Shown here: positions 32,383 through 40,184 of the stretch, piece by piece
How the letters are laid out: each line of letters opens with the position of its first letter
Position numbering within the stretch: position 1 is the stretch's first letter
From: Streptomyces dengpaensis
GTDB taxonomy: Bacteria > Actinomycetota > Actinomycetes > Streptomycetales > Streptomycetaceae
Length of the DNA: 64,000 nucleotides
Direction: 5' to 3'
Assembly (NCBI RefSeq): GCF_002946835.1
Contig: NZ_CP026653.1
Span: 28,209 to 92,208, forward strand
The notes under the pieces: generated by a model
What the model was told of the DNA's origin: nothing
Database searches by the model: none
Seen by the model: only the letters and a program-made list of their open reading frames with translations
Program-made: the position numbers and the translations under genes

Positions 32383-32414
32383 GTGTGCACGCGTGTGCAC
32401 GTGCACGTGTGCAC
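32383..32414. promoter_or_regulatory. GTGTGCAC repeat cluster upstream of the transfer genes
   Basis: GTGTGCAC occurs at 32383, 32393 and 32407, with a further GTGCAC at 32401. The last parts form the perfect palindrome GTGCACGTGCAC (32395-32406). The cluster lies 40 bases upstream of the 730-residue gene on the minus strand, where a repressor site would be expected. Confidence 0.55.
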
Positions 32415-32429
32415 GCTTTACACGCGCGA

Positions 32430-32454
32430 GGCCCCGCCGGAGCCCGGCGGGGCC
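32430..32454. terminator. Hairpin terminator, 11-bp perfect stem
   Basis: GGCCCCGCCGG and CCGGCGGGGCC flank the loop AGC. It lies just beyond the stop of the 102-residue gene on the minus strand. It would insulate the genes below from those above. Confidence 0.75.
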
Positions 32455-32468
32455 TTCGCTGGTGACGT

Positions 32469-32777
32469 TCAGTGACGCGGGGGGTGCTTCGCGAGGACCT
32501 GCTCCGCGTACTGCAGGAGGTCGCTCCAGATCCGTCCGTCGCCCTCCGCTCGCTTGTCCATCGCGGTGATGAACAGGCGGCAGATCTGCGCGAATCCGAC
32601 GTAGACGTCGCCGCGACCGGCTTTGACGTCCTTGGCGATTCGGGATCGTGCCAGGCGGAGCCAGAATTCCATCTGCCCCGCCTCGCCGCGAGATTCGCGG
32701 GCTTTGTCCGCCTCTTCCTTCAGCCAGTTCCTGCGCCGTTCGATGGAGCGTTCAGCGCTGCTGAGGGGGCGGTTCAC
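32469..32777 (-). CDS. Small helical protein, 102 aa
   Basis: ATG 32777 overlaps the upstream stop (ATGA). The product is helical, starting with a basic segment (SSAERSIERRRNWLKEEADK) and a middle MEFWLRLARSRIAKDVKAG. It is probably soluble. Co-translation with the 159-residue protein suggests a complex. No family is recognised. Confidence 0.75.
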   Translation of the reverse strand: MNRPLSSAERSIERRRNWLKEEADKARESRGEAGQMEFWLRLARSRIAKDVKAGRGDVYVGFAQICRLFITAMDKRAEGDGRIWSDLLQYAEQVLAKHPPRH

Positions 32778-33253
32778 GCCGACTCCCTGTTACCCAGGTC
32801 GTAAATCGACGTAGGAGCACTATAGCCGGGATTCTGGCGCTGCGCACCCTGCTGCGGCGGGTTGGGTGCGGCCTGGAGCTGCTGCGGGTTCTTCTTCCGC
32901 TGCCTTTCCAGCTCTTTTTCCTTCCTGTCCTTGGCCGTATTCACAACGGCCTCGTCGTGGGAGCGGCGCTTATAGGCGCTCTTTTCCAGGCCCTCGGTGA
33001 GGTTGTTCAGGTTCTTGAGGACGTTCCCGAGGGCCTTTTCGACGGGCATCGCGCGCAGCCTCGCGTGGTACCAGCGGTCACCCTCCACGTGCGTCTTGCG
33101 CAGGTGAACGCGGGTCTCGATCGCCAGGGTCTCCAGGTTCTTGCCGATGTCCAGCAGGACCCGCTGAACCTCGGCCAGGTACCGGGCGGTTGCCTCCGGG
33201 CTCTGCGCCACGTCGCGCAGAGGTACGTGCTTCTGGTCGTCGTTGCTGTTCAT
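32774..33253 (-). CDS. Helical protein, 159 aa
   Basis: The product has EATARYLAEVQRVLLDIGKN and a long amphipathic helix to about residue 95. A strongly charged KDRKEKELERQRKKN segment and a Gln/Pro/Asn-rich tail follow. It looks like a coiled-coil adaptor. It overlaps the next gene by four bases. The function is unknown; the position suggests the transfer or spread machinery. Confidence 0.75.
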   Translation of the reverse strand: MNSNDDQKHVPLRDVAQSPEATARYLAEVQRVLLDIGKNLETLAIETRVHLRKTHVEGDRWYHARLRAMPVEKALGNVLKNLNNLTEGLEKSAYKRRSHDEAVVNTAKDRKEKELERQRKKNPQQLQAAPNPPQQGAQRQNPGYSAPTSIYDLGNRESA

Positions 33254-33471
33254 GCGAGAAGACCTCCAGGTCTCGGGGTTGGGGAAGGGGAAAATCCGCG
33301 ATCCCCGAGGCTGTTGCGCGGGGTTGGGGCGGTACTCGGTCGTGCCTGGCCCGCGCCCCGCTCGGGGCGGGCACGGGCGAGCGGCCTGCCGGCCGTGGCC
33401 GTCACCGGTCCGCGCTCGGGGTGCGAGCGCGGGCCGGTGGCGACCATGAGCGGCAGGGGTTCCGCCAGGGG
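33254..33471. other. Intergenic region with a hairpin
   Basis: No gene is supported. At about 33403-33439, ACCGGTCCGCGCTCG and a near-complement form a strong hairpin, the likely terminator for the 722-residue gene on the minus strand. Confidence 0.55.
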
Positions 33472-34026
33472 GTGAGCGCGTCGGCGCTCACCGGGCGCTC
33501 ACCTACGCGCCCGGGGCGGCCTCTTCGACCTGAGCGCGCAGGCGCTGAGCGGTCGGGCGGGAGACCGGCTTGTCGGACAGGCCCGCGTCGGTGAGCGCGT
33601 CGCGGATCTCCGTCCACTCGGGACGGCGCCCGAGCTCGGTGTAGAGCAGACGGATACGAGCGTGGCGACGCTCGGTAAGCGCCTCCGTCTCGCTGCGCGT
33701 ACGAGCGTCCTCCGCTCGCTGAGCGTCCGTCTCCTCTGTGGCGCGCTCACCCTCGTGAGCGCCAGAGGTGAGCGCCGGGCGCTCACGCTCACCGCGAACC
33801 TCCCTGGAGGTGAGCGCGCTCACGTCGGGGTGAGCGTGCTCGGTTTCCTCCACGCGCTCGGTGGTGTGAGCGTCCTCGGGGGTGAGCGTGTCGGCGAGCG
33901 CGGCGGGCGCCGTGTCGAGCTTGAGCGCCATCCGCTGGTCCAGCGGAGCCTTCCAGCGCCACAGCCAACCGTGCTCTTCCTTGAGCTGCGCTCGCAGGTA
34001 CGTCTGCTCCTGGAGGCGGGTGAGCG
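33472..34026. repeat. Cluster of GTGAGCG motifs, both orientations
   Basis: GTGAGCG or its complement CGCTCAC occurs 15 times in about 555 bases: plus orientation at 33472, 33591, 33755, 33768, 33810, 33830, 33866, 33882 and 34020; minus at 33485, 33496, 33744, 33780, 33786 and 33817. It overlaps the 3' end of the DUF2637 gene and runs past its stop. The motif falls in more than one reading frame (GER and ALT), so it is not simply a protein repeat. Confidence 0.75.
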
Positions 34027-35671
34027 CCTCCTGGTAGGAGGTGATCTCCCACAGGATCATCCGGCGGCGAAGGCGGGCGGTGGGGATTGGGGCGAGGATC
34101 CAGCGGGAGCGGCGCACCGTCTCCATCCGCTTCTTGCCGGTGACCGCGCCGATCCGCGTGGCGTACACGTGGGAGGCGATCTCCGAGAACACCACCCACA
34201 GCAGTGTGAGGGCGGCGTGCCCGAGGCGCCCCGACATGCTGTCGGAGGCGTGCCAGTTCAGGTAGACGGTCACGGCCGTCAGCGCCCTGGGTACCCACCG
34301 GATCCAGCGCAGCTCCATGCCCATGCGGATCAGGACCAGGTTGGCGCCGGTGAAGGCGGGGATGGAGACGTCGATGCCGACCGGCAGCAGCCACGGCCAC
34401 TCCCAGCCCCACCCGGCCGCCTTGGTCTCCAGCGCGGTGTAGGAGGAGAGCAGACCGATGGTGGAGACGGCTGCGGCGGCCAGCACGATCGCGACGACTC
34501 CCACCAGCTCCCACCCGGTCAGCGGCGGCACGGCGCCGGCGGGCCGGGCGTCGTTGCGTGCCTTGCGCCGTGCGGCGCGCGACTCGGTCCGGATCTCCCG
34601 GCGACGGGCCCGCTGCACGGTGCGCTGCGTCGCTGCCTCCATGACCCGGTCCGCTTCGGCTCGGGCCTGGGCGGCGGCGGCCTGGTCGGCCGTGGCCTTC
34701 GCCGCTGCCTCCCGGGCCGTCTTCGCATCGGCTTCGGCCTGTTCGCGCAGCCGGGCGACGTCCTTGTCGGCGGCGGCCCGCAGTTCCTCAGCGGTGGACC
34801 GGGCGTCGGCCAGGGCGCGGTCGGCGTCCTGGCGAAGGCCGGCGGCCACCTTCTCGGCTCCGGCCCGCACCTGCACGGCCTGGTCGTCAGCGCTCTCGCG
34901 CATCCGGTCGGCCTCGCCCCGCGCCCGTTCCAGCACATGTTCGGCGTCGGTGGTGGCCCGGGTGCGGGTCTCCGCCGCGGTGCGCTCCGCACCGGCCAGC
35001 AGCTCGGTACGCGCGGTCTCCGCGTCGGCGAGGGCCTTCGCGGCGGCCTGCGCGGCCTCGGTCTGGACCTGCTCCGCCTGGGCGGCCGCCGTGGTGGTGA
35101 CCTCCTGCGCCTGGCGGTGCGCGTCGGCGAGCAGCTGCTCGACAGCCGCCTTGGCGTCGGCGAGGACCTGGTCGGCCTCACCGGCCGCCGTCGTCGTGAC
35201 GGTGTCGGCCTTGCGGCGCGCGTCGGCGAGCAGCTGCTCCGCCGTCGCTTCGGCGTCGGCCCGACGCTGGTCGGCGTCGGCGACCGCCGTGGCGGCGGCC
35301 TCCGTGCGGACCCTGTCGGCTTCCTTCATCGCGTCAGCGATGATCTGCGCCTGCTCAGCGTTGACCGCCTCGGTGAATGAGGCGGCCTCCGTACGGGCGC
35401 CTTCCATCAGTTCGTCGGCGCGCTCCTGGCCGTCGGCGAGGATGCGGGCTGCGTCGTCGGCGGCCAGGTCCCGGAGGTCGGCGGCGCGGTCGACGGCGTC
35501 GGCCAGGACCGGGTCGGCCTCCGGGTACACCACCGGAGCGGTGTTCTCGGGTGCGGTGGCCTGGGCGGGGATGGAGGCCGGCGGCGTCGGAGCCTTGGCG
35601 CGCCCGTTGGCGCGGGGCTTCGCGGCCGGGGCGGCCTGGCGCCTGCGGCGGGTGGCGGTCTTGGGTGCCAC
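33503..35671 (-). CDS. DUF2637 membrane protein with long N-terminal coiled coil
   Basis: GTG 35671 follows GAGAGGA. Residues 1-50 are basic and Pro/Ala-rich. About 55-385 form a very long Ala/Glu/Arg coiled coil with repeats like EADQVLADAKAAVEQLLADA. About 415-530 is the DUF2637 membrane domain (GWEWPWLLPVGIDVSIPAFT, YLNWHASDSMSGRLGHAAL, VVFSEIASHVYA). The C-terminal 150 residues are charged and end in a helix-turn-helix-like segment (GRRPEWTEIRDALTDAGLSD). DUF2637 proteins are common on Streptomyces plasmids near transfer genes. The long coiled coil recalls DivIVA/SMC-like scaffolds and may tether DNA or the tip apparatus at the membrane. The function is inferred. Confidence 0.8.
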   Translation of the reverse strand: MAPKTATRRRRQAAPAAKPRANGRAKAPTPPASIPAQATAPENTAPVVYPEADPVLADAVDRAADLRDLAADDAARILADGQERADELMEGARTEAASFTEAVNAEQAQIIADAMKEADRVRTEAAATAVADADQRRADAEATAEQLLADARRKADTVTTTAAGEADQVLADAKAAVEQLLADAHRQAQEVTTTAAAQAEQVQTEAAQAAAKALADAETARTELLAGAERTAAETRTRATTDAEHVLERARGEADRMRESADDQAVQVRAGAEKVAAGLRQDADRALADARSTAEELRAAADKDVARLREQAEADAKTAREAAAKATADQAAAAQARAEADRVMEAATQRTVQRARRREIRTESRAARRKARNDARPAGAVPPLTGWELVGVVAIVLAAAAVSTIGLLSSYTALETKAAGWGWEWPWLLPVGIDVSIPAFTGANLVLIRMGMELRWIRWVPRALTAVTVYLNWHASDSMSGRLGHAALTLLWVVFSEIASHVYATRIGAVTGKKRMETVRRSRWILAPIPTARLRRRMILWEITSYQEALTRLQEQTYLRAQLKEEHGWLWRWKAPLDQRMALKLDTAPAALADTLTPEDAHTTERVEETEHAHPDVSALTSREVRGERERPALTSGAHEGERATEETDAQRAEDARTRSETEALTERRHARIRLLYTELGRRPEWTEIRDALTDAGLSDKPVSRPTAQRLRAQVEEAAPGA

Positions 35672-35750
35672 GGTGGTGTCCTCTCTTACGTTCCGGCGCC
35701 TCGTGCAAGAGGTCACCGCGGGTCGGCGTCGGTCGGTAGGGTCGTGACCA

Positions 35751-35797
35751 GGCCCTCCGGGACCCCGGCAGCTCAAATGCCGGGGACTCGGAGGGCC
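35751..35797. terminator. Hairpin terminator
   Basis: GGCCCTCCGGGACCCCGGCA (35751-35770) pairs with 35778-35797, with two mismatches, around a 7-base loop. It lies between the 124-residue gene's stop and the DUF2637 gene start. Confidence 0.7.
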
Positions 35798-35818
35798 GTC
35801 TGCGTGAGTGGCAGGTGG

Positions 35819-36193
35819 TCAGCGCTGGGCGGGCAGCGTGCTGCTGTCCTGCCCGAGGTGCTGGCGCAGCCAGGCGACGGCGGCCGGGGTCATCGCCCCG
35901 GTGTCCGGCTCGCTCAGCGGCGCGGTGTCGATGTCGTGCATCGCGTCCGTCGCCGGAAGCGGCCGCATGTAGTCGGGGTCGATCCCGGCGCGGGCCCGGT
36001 TGCCGCTCAGCTCCGTCAGGTCGTAGAGGACCTTGCCGGTGTCGGCGTGCCGCCAGGCCCGCTCCACCCGGCCGACGAACGTGTGGCCGGGCTTGCCGAG
36101 CCAGAACCGTTCGACGTCGCGGAACAGGACGATGTCGCCCTTCTTGTAGCTGGTCTGCGTCGGCGTGGTCTGCGTGCGCGGCTGCTGTGCCAC
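35819..36193 (-). CDS. SH3/KOW-like small protein, 124 aa
   Basis: GTG 36193 follows GGAAGGA with 7-8 bases spacing. Residues 15-70 read as a small barrel (KKGDIVLFRDVERFWLGK, FVGRVERAWRHADTGKVLYD), with the GD-x-V pattern of KOW/SH3-type folds. The second half is helical (MTPAAVAWLRQHLGQD). No family is firmly recognised. A nucleic-acid or protein adaptor role is possible. Confidence 0.7.
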   Translation of the reverse strand: MAQQPRTQTTPTQTSYKKGDIVLFRDVERFWLGKPGHTFVGRVERAWRHADTGKVLYDLTELSGNRARAGIDPDYMRPLPATDAMHDIDTAPLSEPDTGAMTPAAVAWLRQHLGQDSSTLPAQR

Positions 36194-36349
36194 GTTGTGT
36201 CCTTCCGTCGAAGTGCGCCGGCTCTGGGCTGTTCCCTGGCCGGGACGTGCGAAAGACCGGCAGCCCGTTGCGCGGGCGTCCGGCTGGTGGCGGTGCTGCG
36301 GGGCGGACAACAACTTCCGTTCCGCTCCCGGCAGACGGGAGGGGAGCGG

Positions 36350-36550
36350 TCAGACCGCCGTGAGTCGGCGCGGGGCGATGATCTGGCCGTCGGGGAGCAG
36401 CTCGCCGGTGTCCTCGAAGAGGAGGACCCCGTTGCACAGCAGGCTCCAGCCCTGCTCCGGGTGGCCGGCCACGGTGTGGGCGGCCTCGCGGTCGGGGCTG
36501 TCGACGGTGGGGCACTTCGGCGTGTGCATGCACAGGGTGGTCGCGGCCAT
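36350..36550 (-). CDS. DUF5999-like protein, 66 aa
   Basis: The product matches the small Streptomyces DUF5999 family: CMHTPKCPTVDSPDREAAHT followed by HPEQGWSLLCNGVLLFEDTG. ATG 36550 has GAGGGAG 7 bases upstream. Three cysteines and a histidine could form a metal site. The family role is unknown, though it is widespread on Streptomyces plasmids and chromosome arms. Confidence 0.88.
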   Translation of the reverse strand: MAATTLCMHTPKCPTVDSPDREAAHTVAGHPEQGWSLLCNGVLLFEDTGELLPDGQIIAPRRLTAV

Positions 36551-36707
36551 GGATGAACTCCCTCGAGGCGGTTGGATGAGGTACGGACCGGAAGGCAGCA
36601 GCACGAAGTGGCCGGCTGCTGGGTGCGGTCCCTGCGTTCTCCGCCGCCACCGGACCGCGAGGGCCAGTGGCGTCCGGGCAGCGCAGGGCTGCGGGTGGGG
36701 TAGGTTG

Positions 36708-36965
36708 TCAGGCGCTCGCCTTGCGGCCGCGGTTGCGGGCGGCGCGGCGCTTCATCCGGCGCCGGTCGTCCTCGTCCAAGCCGCCCCACACGCCGGACTC
36801 CTGACCGGACTCCAGCGCCCACTGAGCGCACTGTTCGATCACCGGGCACCTGCGGCAGACCGCTTTGGCCTCTTCGATCTGAAGCAGTGCCGGGCCGGTG
36901 TTGCCGATCGGGAAGAACAGCTCGGGGTCCTCTTCGCGGCAAACAGCGTTGTGACGCCAGTCCAT
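36708..36965 (-). CDS. WhiB-like (Wbl) transcription factor
   Basis: The 85-residue product has four conserved cysteines (NAVC, then AVCRRCPVIEQC), the GVWGG turn and a basic tail (RRRMKRRAARNRGRK). These are the marks of iron-sulfur Wbl regulators that partner with the primary sigma factor. ATG 36965 has GGAGG 5-6 bases upstream. Being plasmid-borne, it could adjust host development or stress genes or plasmid transfer genes. Which Wbl class it belongs to cannot be said. Confidence 0.93.
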   Translation of the reverse strand: MDWRHNAVCREEDPELFFPIGNTGPALLQIEEAKAVCRRCPVIEQCAQWALESGQESGVWGGLDEDDRRRMKRRAARNRGRKASA

Positions 36966-37082
36966 TACGTCCTCCAAGGCGATGGCAGTTCGGGGTGGTG
37001 GGCCAAGCCGCGGGGGCTGACGCGAGGTGATCCCGGCCCCTGCGGGCTGACCTTCTCGCGCCCGCCCCTGCGGCGGGATGTG

Positions 37083-37640
37083 CTACTTGGTGCCGTCGAT
37101 GCGGCAGCGGATCTGCTTGCCGACCGGAGAGGGCACGACGTCCCAGCCGGGCGCCAGCATGTCCAGCAGGCCCAGGCCGCGCCCGGACTCCGCGTTGTCG
37201 CTGTCCATCGCCACCGCGCTGCGGTGAGGCAGCAGATCGGCGGCGGGGTCGTGCACGTTCACCTGGACGCTGCGCCCGGTGACGTACACCTCTACGGCCA
37301 GCGGCACGTGATCGCCGCAGGCCCGCACGGCGTTGCCGAGCAGCTCGGAGACGAGCCACTCAGCGGTGTCGGCGGTCGCCTGGCCGGCCCCGTACGCCAT
37401 CGGCACCGAGGCGGTCAGACCACGCACCGTGCTGAAGGCGAACTCGGAGGCCGTGATGTGGGCGACGAAGCCACGGTCGCGGTGCTGGACGTACAGGCCA
37501 GGGACAGAGGCCGGAAGCGTCGGCCGCTCCGCTGAACGACGCTGGTCGGTCAGCCGAGCCTGGCGCAGCATCTCGTTCATGTCCGGGCTGGTGTCTCCTG
37601 GTGCACCAGGAGGAGCGGGAGATGTCATGATGGTGGTCAA
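37083..37640 (-). CDS. RsbW/anti-sigma-like ATP-binding protein
   Basis: The 185-residue product carries the GHKL ATP-binding motifs of the HATPase_c_2 family: SELLGNAVRAC (N-box), VNVHDPAADLLP, and GRGLGLLDMLAPGWDV. Such Streptomyces proteins bind anti-anti-sigma partners and control sigma factors. TTG 37640 is chosen because AAAGGA lies 6 bases upstream; ATG 37628 is the alternative. The sequence HDPAAD replaces the usual D-x-G-x-G loop, so ATPase or kinase activity is uncertain. Confidence 0.85.
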   Translation of the reverse strand: MTTIMTSPAPPGAPGDTSPDMNEMLRQARLTDQRRSAERPTLPASVPGLYVQHRDRGFVAHITASEFAFSTVRGLTASVPMAYGAGQATADTAEWLVSELLGNAVRACGDHVPLAVEVYVTGRSVQVNVHDPAADLLPHRSAVAMDSDNAESGRGLGLLDMLAPGWDVVPSPVGKQIRCRIDGTK

Positions 37641-37728
37641 CCTGGTTCCTTTCCCAGACGGGATGGGGACGCTGAGCGGCCCCGGGGTGCGACCCGGGGC
37701 CCCTCGTTTTGACTGCCAGTACGAGCAG

Positions 37729-37774
37729 CCACGGCCCCGGCCTCCCCGATCGCTCGGGATGGCCGGGGCCGTGG
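37729..37774. terminator. Hairpin terminator, 14-bp perfect stem
   Basis: CCACGGCCCCGGCC pairs with 37761-37774 around an 18-base loop. It follows the 258-residue gene on the minus strand. A second hairpin (GGCCCCGGG/CCCGGGGCC) lies just left at about 37678-37701. Confidence 0.75.
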
Positions 37775-37792
37775 TCGTTCGTGCGGGAGAGG

Positions 37793-38569
37793 TCAGGCGC
37801 TGATCCGCACCGGCTGCAGCGGCACCTCGGAGCCGCGGAACTCGGAGACCGTGTCGGCCGGGTGGATCCGGCAGGAGTTGTTGGCCTCTTCGACCGCCGT
37901 ACCGCTGCGCTTGGCCATGGCCGTCTTCGCGCCGACCGTGGCTTCGCTGTGCTTCGCCCACACCTTGATCGACAGGTAGCGGGCGAGGAGCGCGTCAACG
38001 CGGGCTTCGCGATCCCGGAGCGGCTGAGCACGCTCCAGCTCCGCATAGACCGCGGCGAGCCGGGCACCGTCGGCACAACGGTGGGTGCCGCCACAGCGGC
38101 CGGCCACGCTGCTGGACCGGCACTTCTTGAGGTGCTCGCGGTAGGCGGCGAGCGCGTCGGCCACGCTCATGGACACCGGGGACATCCTGGTGACCGGCTT
38201 GGCCGGGGCCGGGAGCGGCTTGTAGTGCTGGCGGGCGGAGCGGCGGCCGGTCGCCGTGCTGTCGGCGGCGAGCATCGCCTCGCTCCACTGCTCGATCGAG
38301 ATGTCGAGCTGGACGACCTGGTTGCTTCCGTCGCACCGGACGTGCTTCTCGCCTTCGGCGACCTTGTCGCTGATGCAGTGTTCGCGGATCACCAGTTTCG
38401 TGTCGCCCATCAGCCGGCGCCAGGTGCGGCAATCGGGGCAGACGAGGGACTTGACCTCGCCCTCACGGACGTTGATCTCCTGAGGGTCGATCTTGCTGAG
38501 CAGCATCGGCGCGCGGCGGTTGTCGCGCTTGGTGCGGGTCCGACCTGGACGCTTACGGTTCTTCGCCAT
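37793..38569 (-). CDS. Hypothetical protein, 258 aa
   Basis: ATG 38569 has GGAAGGA about 5 bases upstream. A basic N-terminus (AKNRKRPGRTRTKRDNRR) leads into a zinc-ribbon-like segment (SLVCPDCRTWRRLMGDTK) with later HC and RCDG residues, then a helical middle (SVADALAAYREHLKKC) and GRCGGTHRC. A nucleic-acid-binding protein with one or two metal sites is likely. The family is not recognised. It is divergent from the GntR gene across the operator region. Confidence 0.75.
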   Translation of the reverse strand: MAKNRKRPGRTRTKRDNRRAPMLLSKIDPQEINVREGEVKSLVCPDCRTWRRLMGDTKLVIREHCISDKVAEGEKHVRCDGSNQVVQLDISIEQWSEAMLAADSTATGRRSARQHYKPLPAPAKPVTRMSPVSMSVADALAAYREHLKKCRSSSVAGRCGGTHRCADGARLAAVYAELERAQPLRDREARVDALLARYLSIKVWAKHSEATVGAKTAMAKRSGTAVEEANNSCRIHPADTVSEFRGSEVPLQPVRISA

Positions 38570-38806
38570 CACGTTCCTTCCGGCGGGTGAAGCGAGTGCT
38601 GCCCTCTCTGCTCCGCCAGGCCGGCCTTGCGGCCGGGGGTCCTGGCGGACAGACAGCGCAACTTCGCTGTTCAGGGGTGGTTCAGGTGGAGCTATTCGGT
38701 ACAGGCGCCGTCGACCGGGGGAGCGCGGGCTCAACCCCATTGCCGCCGCCCCGAAGGACGGTGACTCCTGCTGTTTTGCGGTGGTGCTCTGGTAGGGACC
38801 GAGGTT

Positions 38807-38859
38807 CCGGCTCCCTCATCCGGAACCGGCCTGAGGCCGGTTCCGGATGAGGGAGCCGG
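38807..38859. repeat. 25-bp perfect hairpin
   Basis: A 25-bp perfect stem (left arm begins CCGGCTCCCTCATCCGG) closes the loop TGA. It lies between the 258-residue gene and the GntR operators. Its length is far beyond a normal Streptomyces terminator. Confidence 0.9.
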
Positions 38860-38890
38860 GTCCGTGGGGGGACCCAGCTAGGGACTTCAC

Positions 38891-39053
38891 AACCTCGGTA
38901 CCGAGGTTGCTCCCCCAAGTAGAACCTTCCTCGGTACCGATGTCAATAACATCAGTACCGAGCCTGTACTATGTGCGGGCTACTCCCGGCGTGGCCAAGC
39001 CGCCCGCGAGGTACCTCGGTAGCCAGCCGCCATAGGATCGATACCGAGGTTGG
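38891..39053. promoter_or_regulatory. GntR operator array
   Basis: Sites sharing the core TCGGTACCGA precede the GntR gene. They are AACCTCGGTACCGAGGTT (38891-38908, a perfect 18-bp palindrome), CCTCGGTACCGATG (38929-38942), CATCAGTACCGAGCCT (38950-38965), GTACCTCGGTAGC (39011-39023) and CGATACCGAGGTTGG (39039-39053, touching the ribosome binding site). A half-site GGGACCGAGGTT lies at 38795-38806. A possible -10 TACTAT is at 38967-38972. The placement fits autorepression and control of the divergent gene. Confidence 0.8.
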
Positions 39054-39060
39054 GAGACAG

Positions 39061-39819
39061 ATGACCGACGAGACGGGCGCGCAGCTCACCAAGGCTCAGC
39101 ACATCGCGGCTGAGTTGAAGGCAGCGATCGAACGCGGCGACTACGGCCCCGGCGATCGCCTGCCTGGAGAAAACGCGCTGGCCGCGCAACACGACGTCGC
39201 CACCCTTACGGCCCGCAGGGCACTGAAGATCTTGCGAGCCGAGGGCCTCATCGAGACCAAAAAGGGAGCCGGCGCCCGAGTTATCTCGTTCCACCCCATC
39301 CGCCGCCGCGGCATCCAGCGACTTGCCCGTCACCAGTGGGGAAGCGGGAAAACCGTCTGGTCGGCGGACGACCACCGCGCTCCGGACGTCGACCAGATCA
39401 CGGTGCTGGAGGACACGGCCCCGCCACAACACATCAGCGACGTCCTTGAGTTGTCGCCCGGCGAGACGGTCTGCGTACGCAGCCGGCGATACGTCATGGA
39501 GGGACGCCCGGTCATGGTCGCGGAGTCCTACCTGCCGCAGTCGCTCGTTGCAGGCTCGCCCATCACACAGGCCGACACCGGACCCGGCGGCATCTACGCC
39601 CGCCTGGCCGACCTCGGTCACGCACCAGCCCATTTCCGCGAGGAGATCCGCGTGCGCATGCCCTCCGCCGAAGAAGCAGCCCGGCTGGCCATCCCCGCCG
39701 ACAGAACCGTCATCAAGTTGGCGCGCACGGCGTTCGACGCCGACGGGCGAGCAGTGGAGATCAACGAGATGACCATGGACTCGGCTGCCTACGTCTTGGA
39801 CTACGAGTTCGACGCATGA
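39061..39819 (+). CDS. GntR/HutC-family repressor (KorSA-like)
   Basis: The 252-residue product has an N-terminal winged helix (AELKAAIERGDYGPGDRLPG, then HDVATLTARRALKILRAEGL) and a C-terminal UTRA ligand domain (about 95-245; VMVAESYLPQSL, EIRVRMPSAEEAARLAIPAD). HutC-type repressors such as KorSA of pSAM2 and KorA-like proteins control transfer and kill-override functions of Streptomyces plasmids. ATG 39061 follows GGGAGACAG. Its own promoter carries several CCTCGGTACCGAGG-type operators. The ligand is unknown. Confidence 0.9.
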   Translation: MTDETGAQLTKAQHIAAELKAAIERGDYGPGDRLPGENALAAQHDVATLTARRALKILRAEGLIETKKGAGARVISFHPIRRRGIQRLARHQWGSGKTVWSADDHRAPDVDQITVLEDTAPPQHISDVLELSPGETVCVRSRRYVMEGRPVMVAESYLPQSLVAGSPITQADTGPGGIYARLADLGHAPAHFREEIRVRMPSAEEAARLAIPADRTVIKLARTAFDADGRAVEINEMTMDSAAYVLDYEFDA

Positions 39820-39899
39820 CAATGGTCCGTGGCCACATGACGAGAGCGTCCGGCGGATCCGCGCCACGCGCGGCCGACGTCGTCGGCTGGCCACTGCGC

Positions 39900-40184
39900 T
39901 CACCGCTCTCGCCCGCTGGACGGCGTCAGCAGTGCCCGCAGGACCAGGCCAGTGACGCTGGTGCCAGCCGCCGCCGTAGCGATGTCGCGGACCACCAGGA
40001 GCAGGACCGAAGCAACCAGCCCAGCACTCAGGATCGCCACGATGGCTACGGCTGCTCTAGCCCAATGCCGCGTCTTCGGTGTGGGCGCGGTGCCACGTCC
40101 ATCGCACGCGCATACATGGACAACGGACCTGAGATCAGCTGGACGACCGTGCGCGTCGAACACCTCGTGCCGGCTGTCGGTCAT
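39900..40184 (-). CDS. Small membrane protein, 94 aa, Spd-like
   Basis: ATG 40184 has GAGGAGGG about 4 bases upstream, a very strong ribosome binding site. A polar N-terminus (with VCACDG) precedes one long or two short hydrophobic segments (AVAIVAILSAGLVASVLLLV, AGTSVTGLVLRALL). It converges with GntR. Size and topology resemble Streptomyces spread (Spd) proteins, but sequence support is weak. Confidence 0.7.
   Translation of the reverse strand: MTDSRHEVFDAHGRPADLRSVVHVCACDGRGTAPTPKTRHWARAAVAIVAILSAGLVASVLLLVVRDIATAAAGTSVTGLVLRALLTPSSGRER

Noticed and set aside
33662..35747. Long plus-strand frames opposite the DUF2637 gene
   Set aside because: They are shadows of the minus-strand coiled-coil gene; the minus frame has a recognisable membrane domain and a good start.
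38807..38859. Insertion sequence end or mobile repeat
   Set aside because: No transposase, target duplication or second copy was found in the window.
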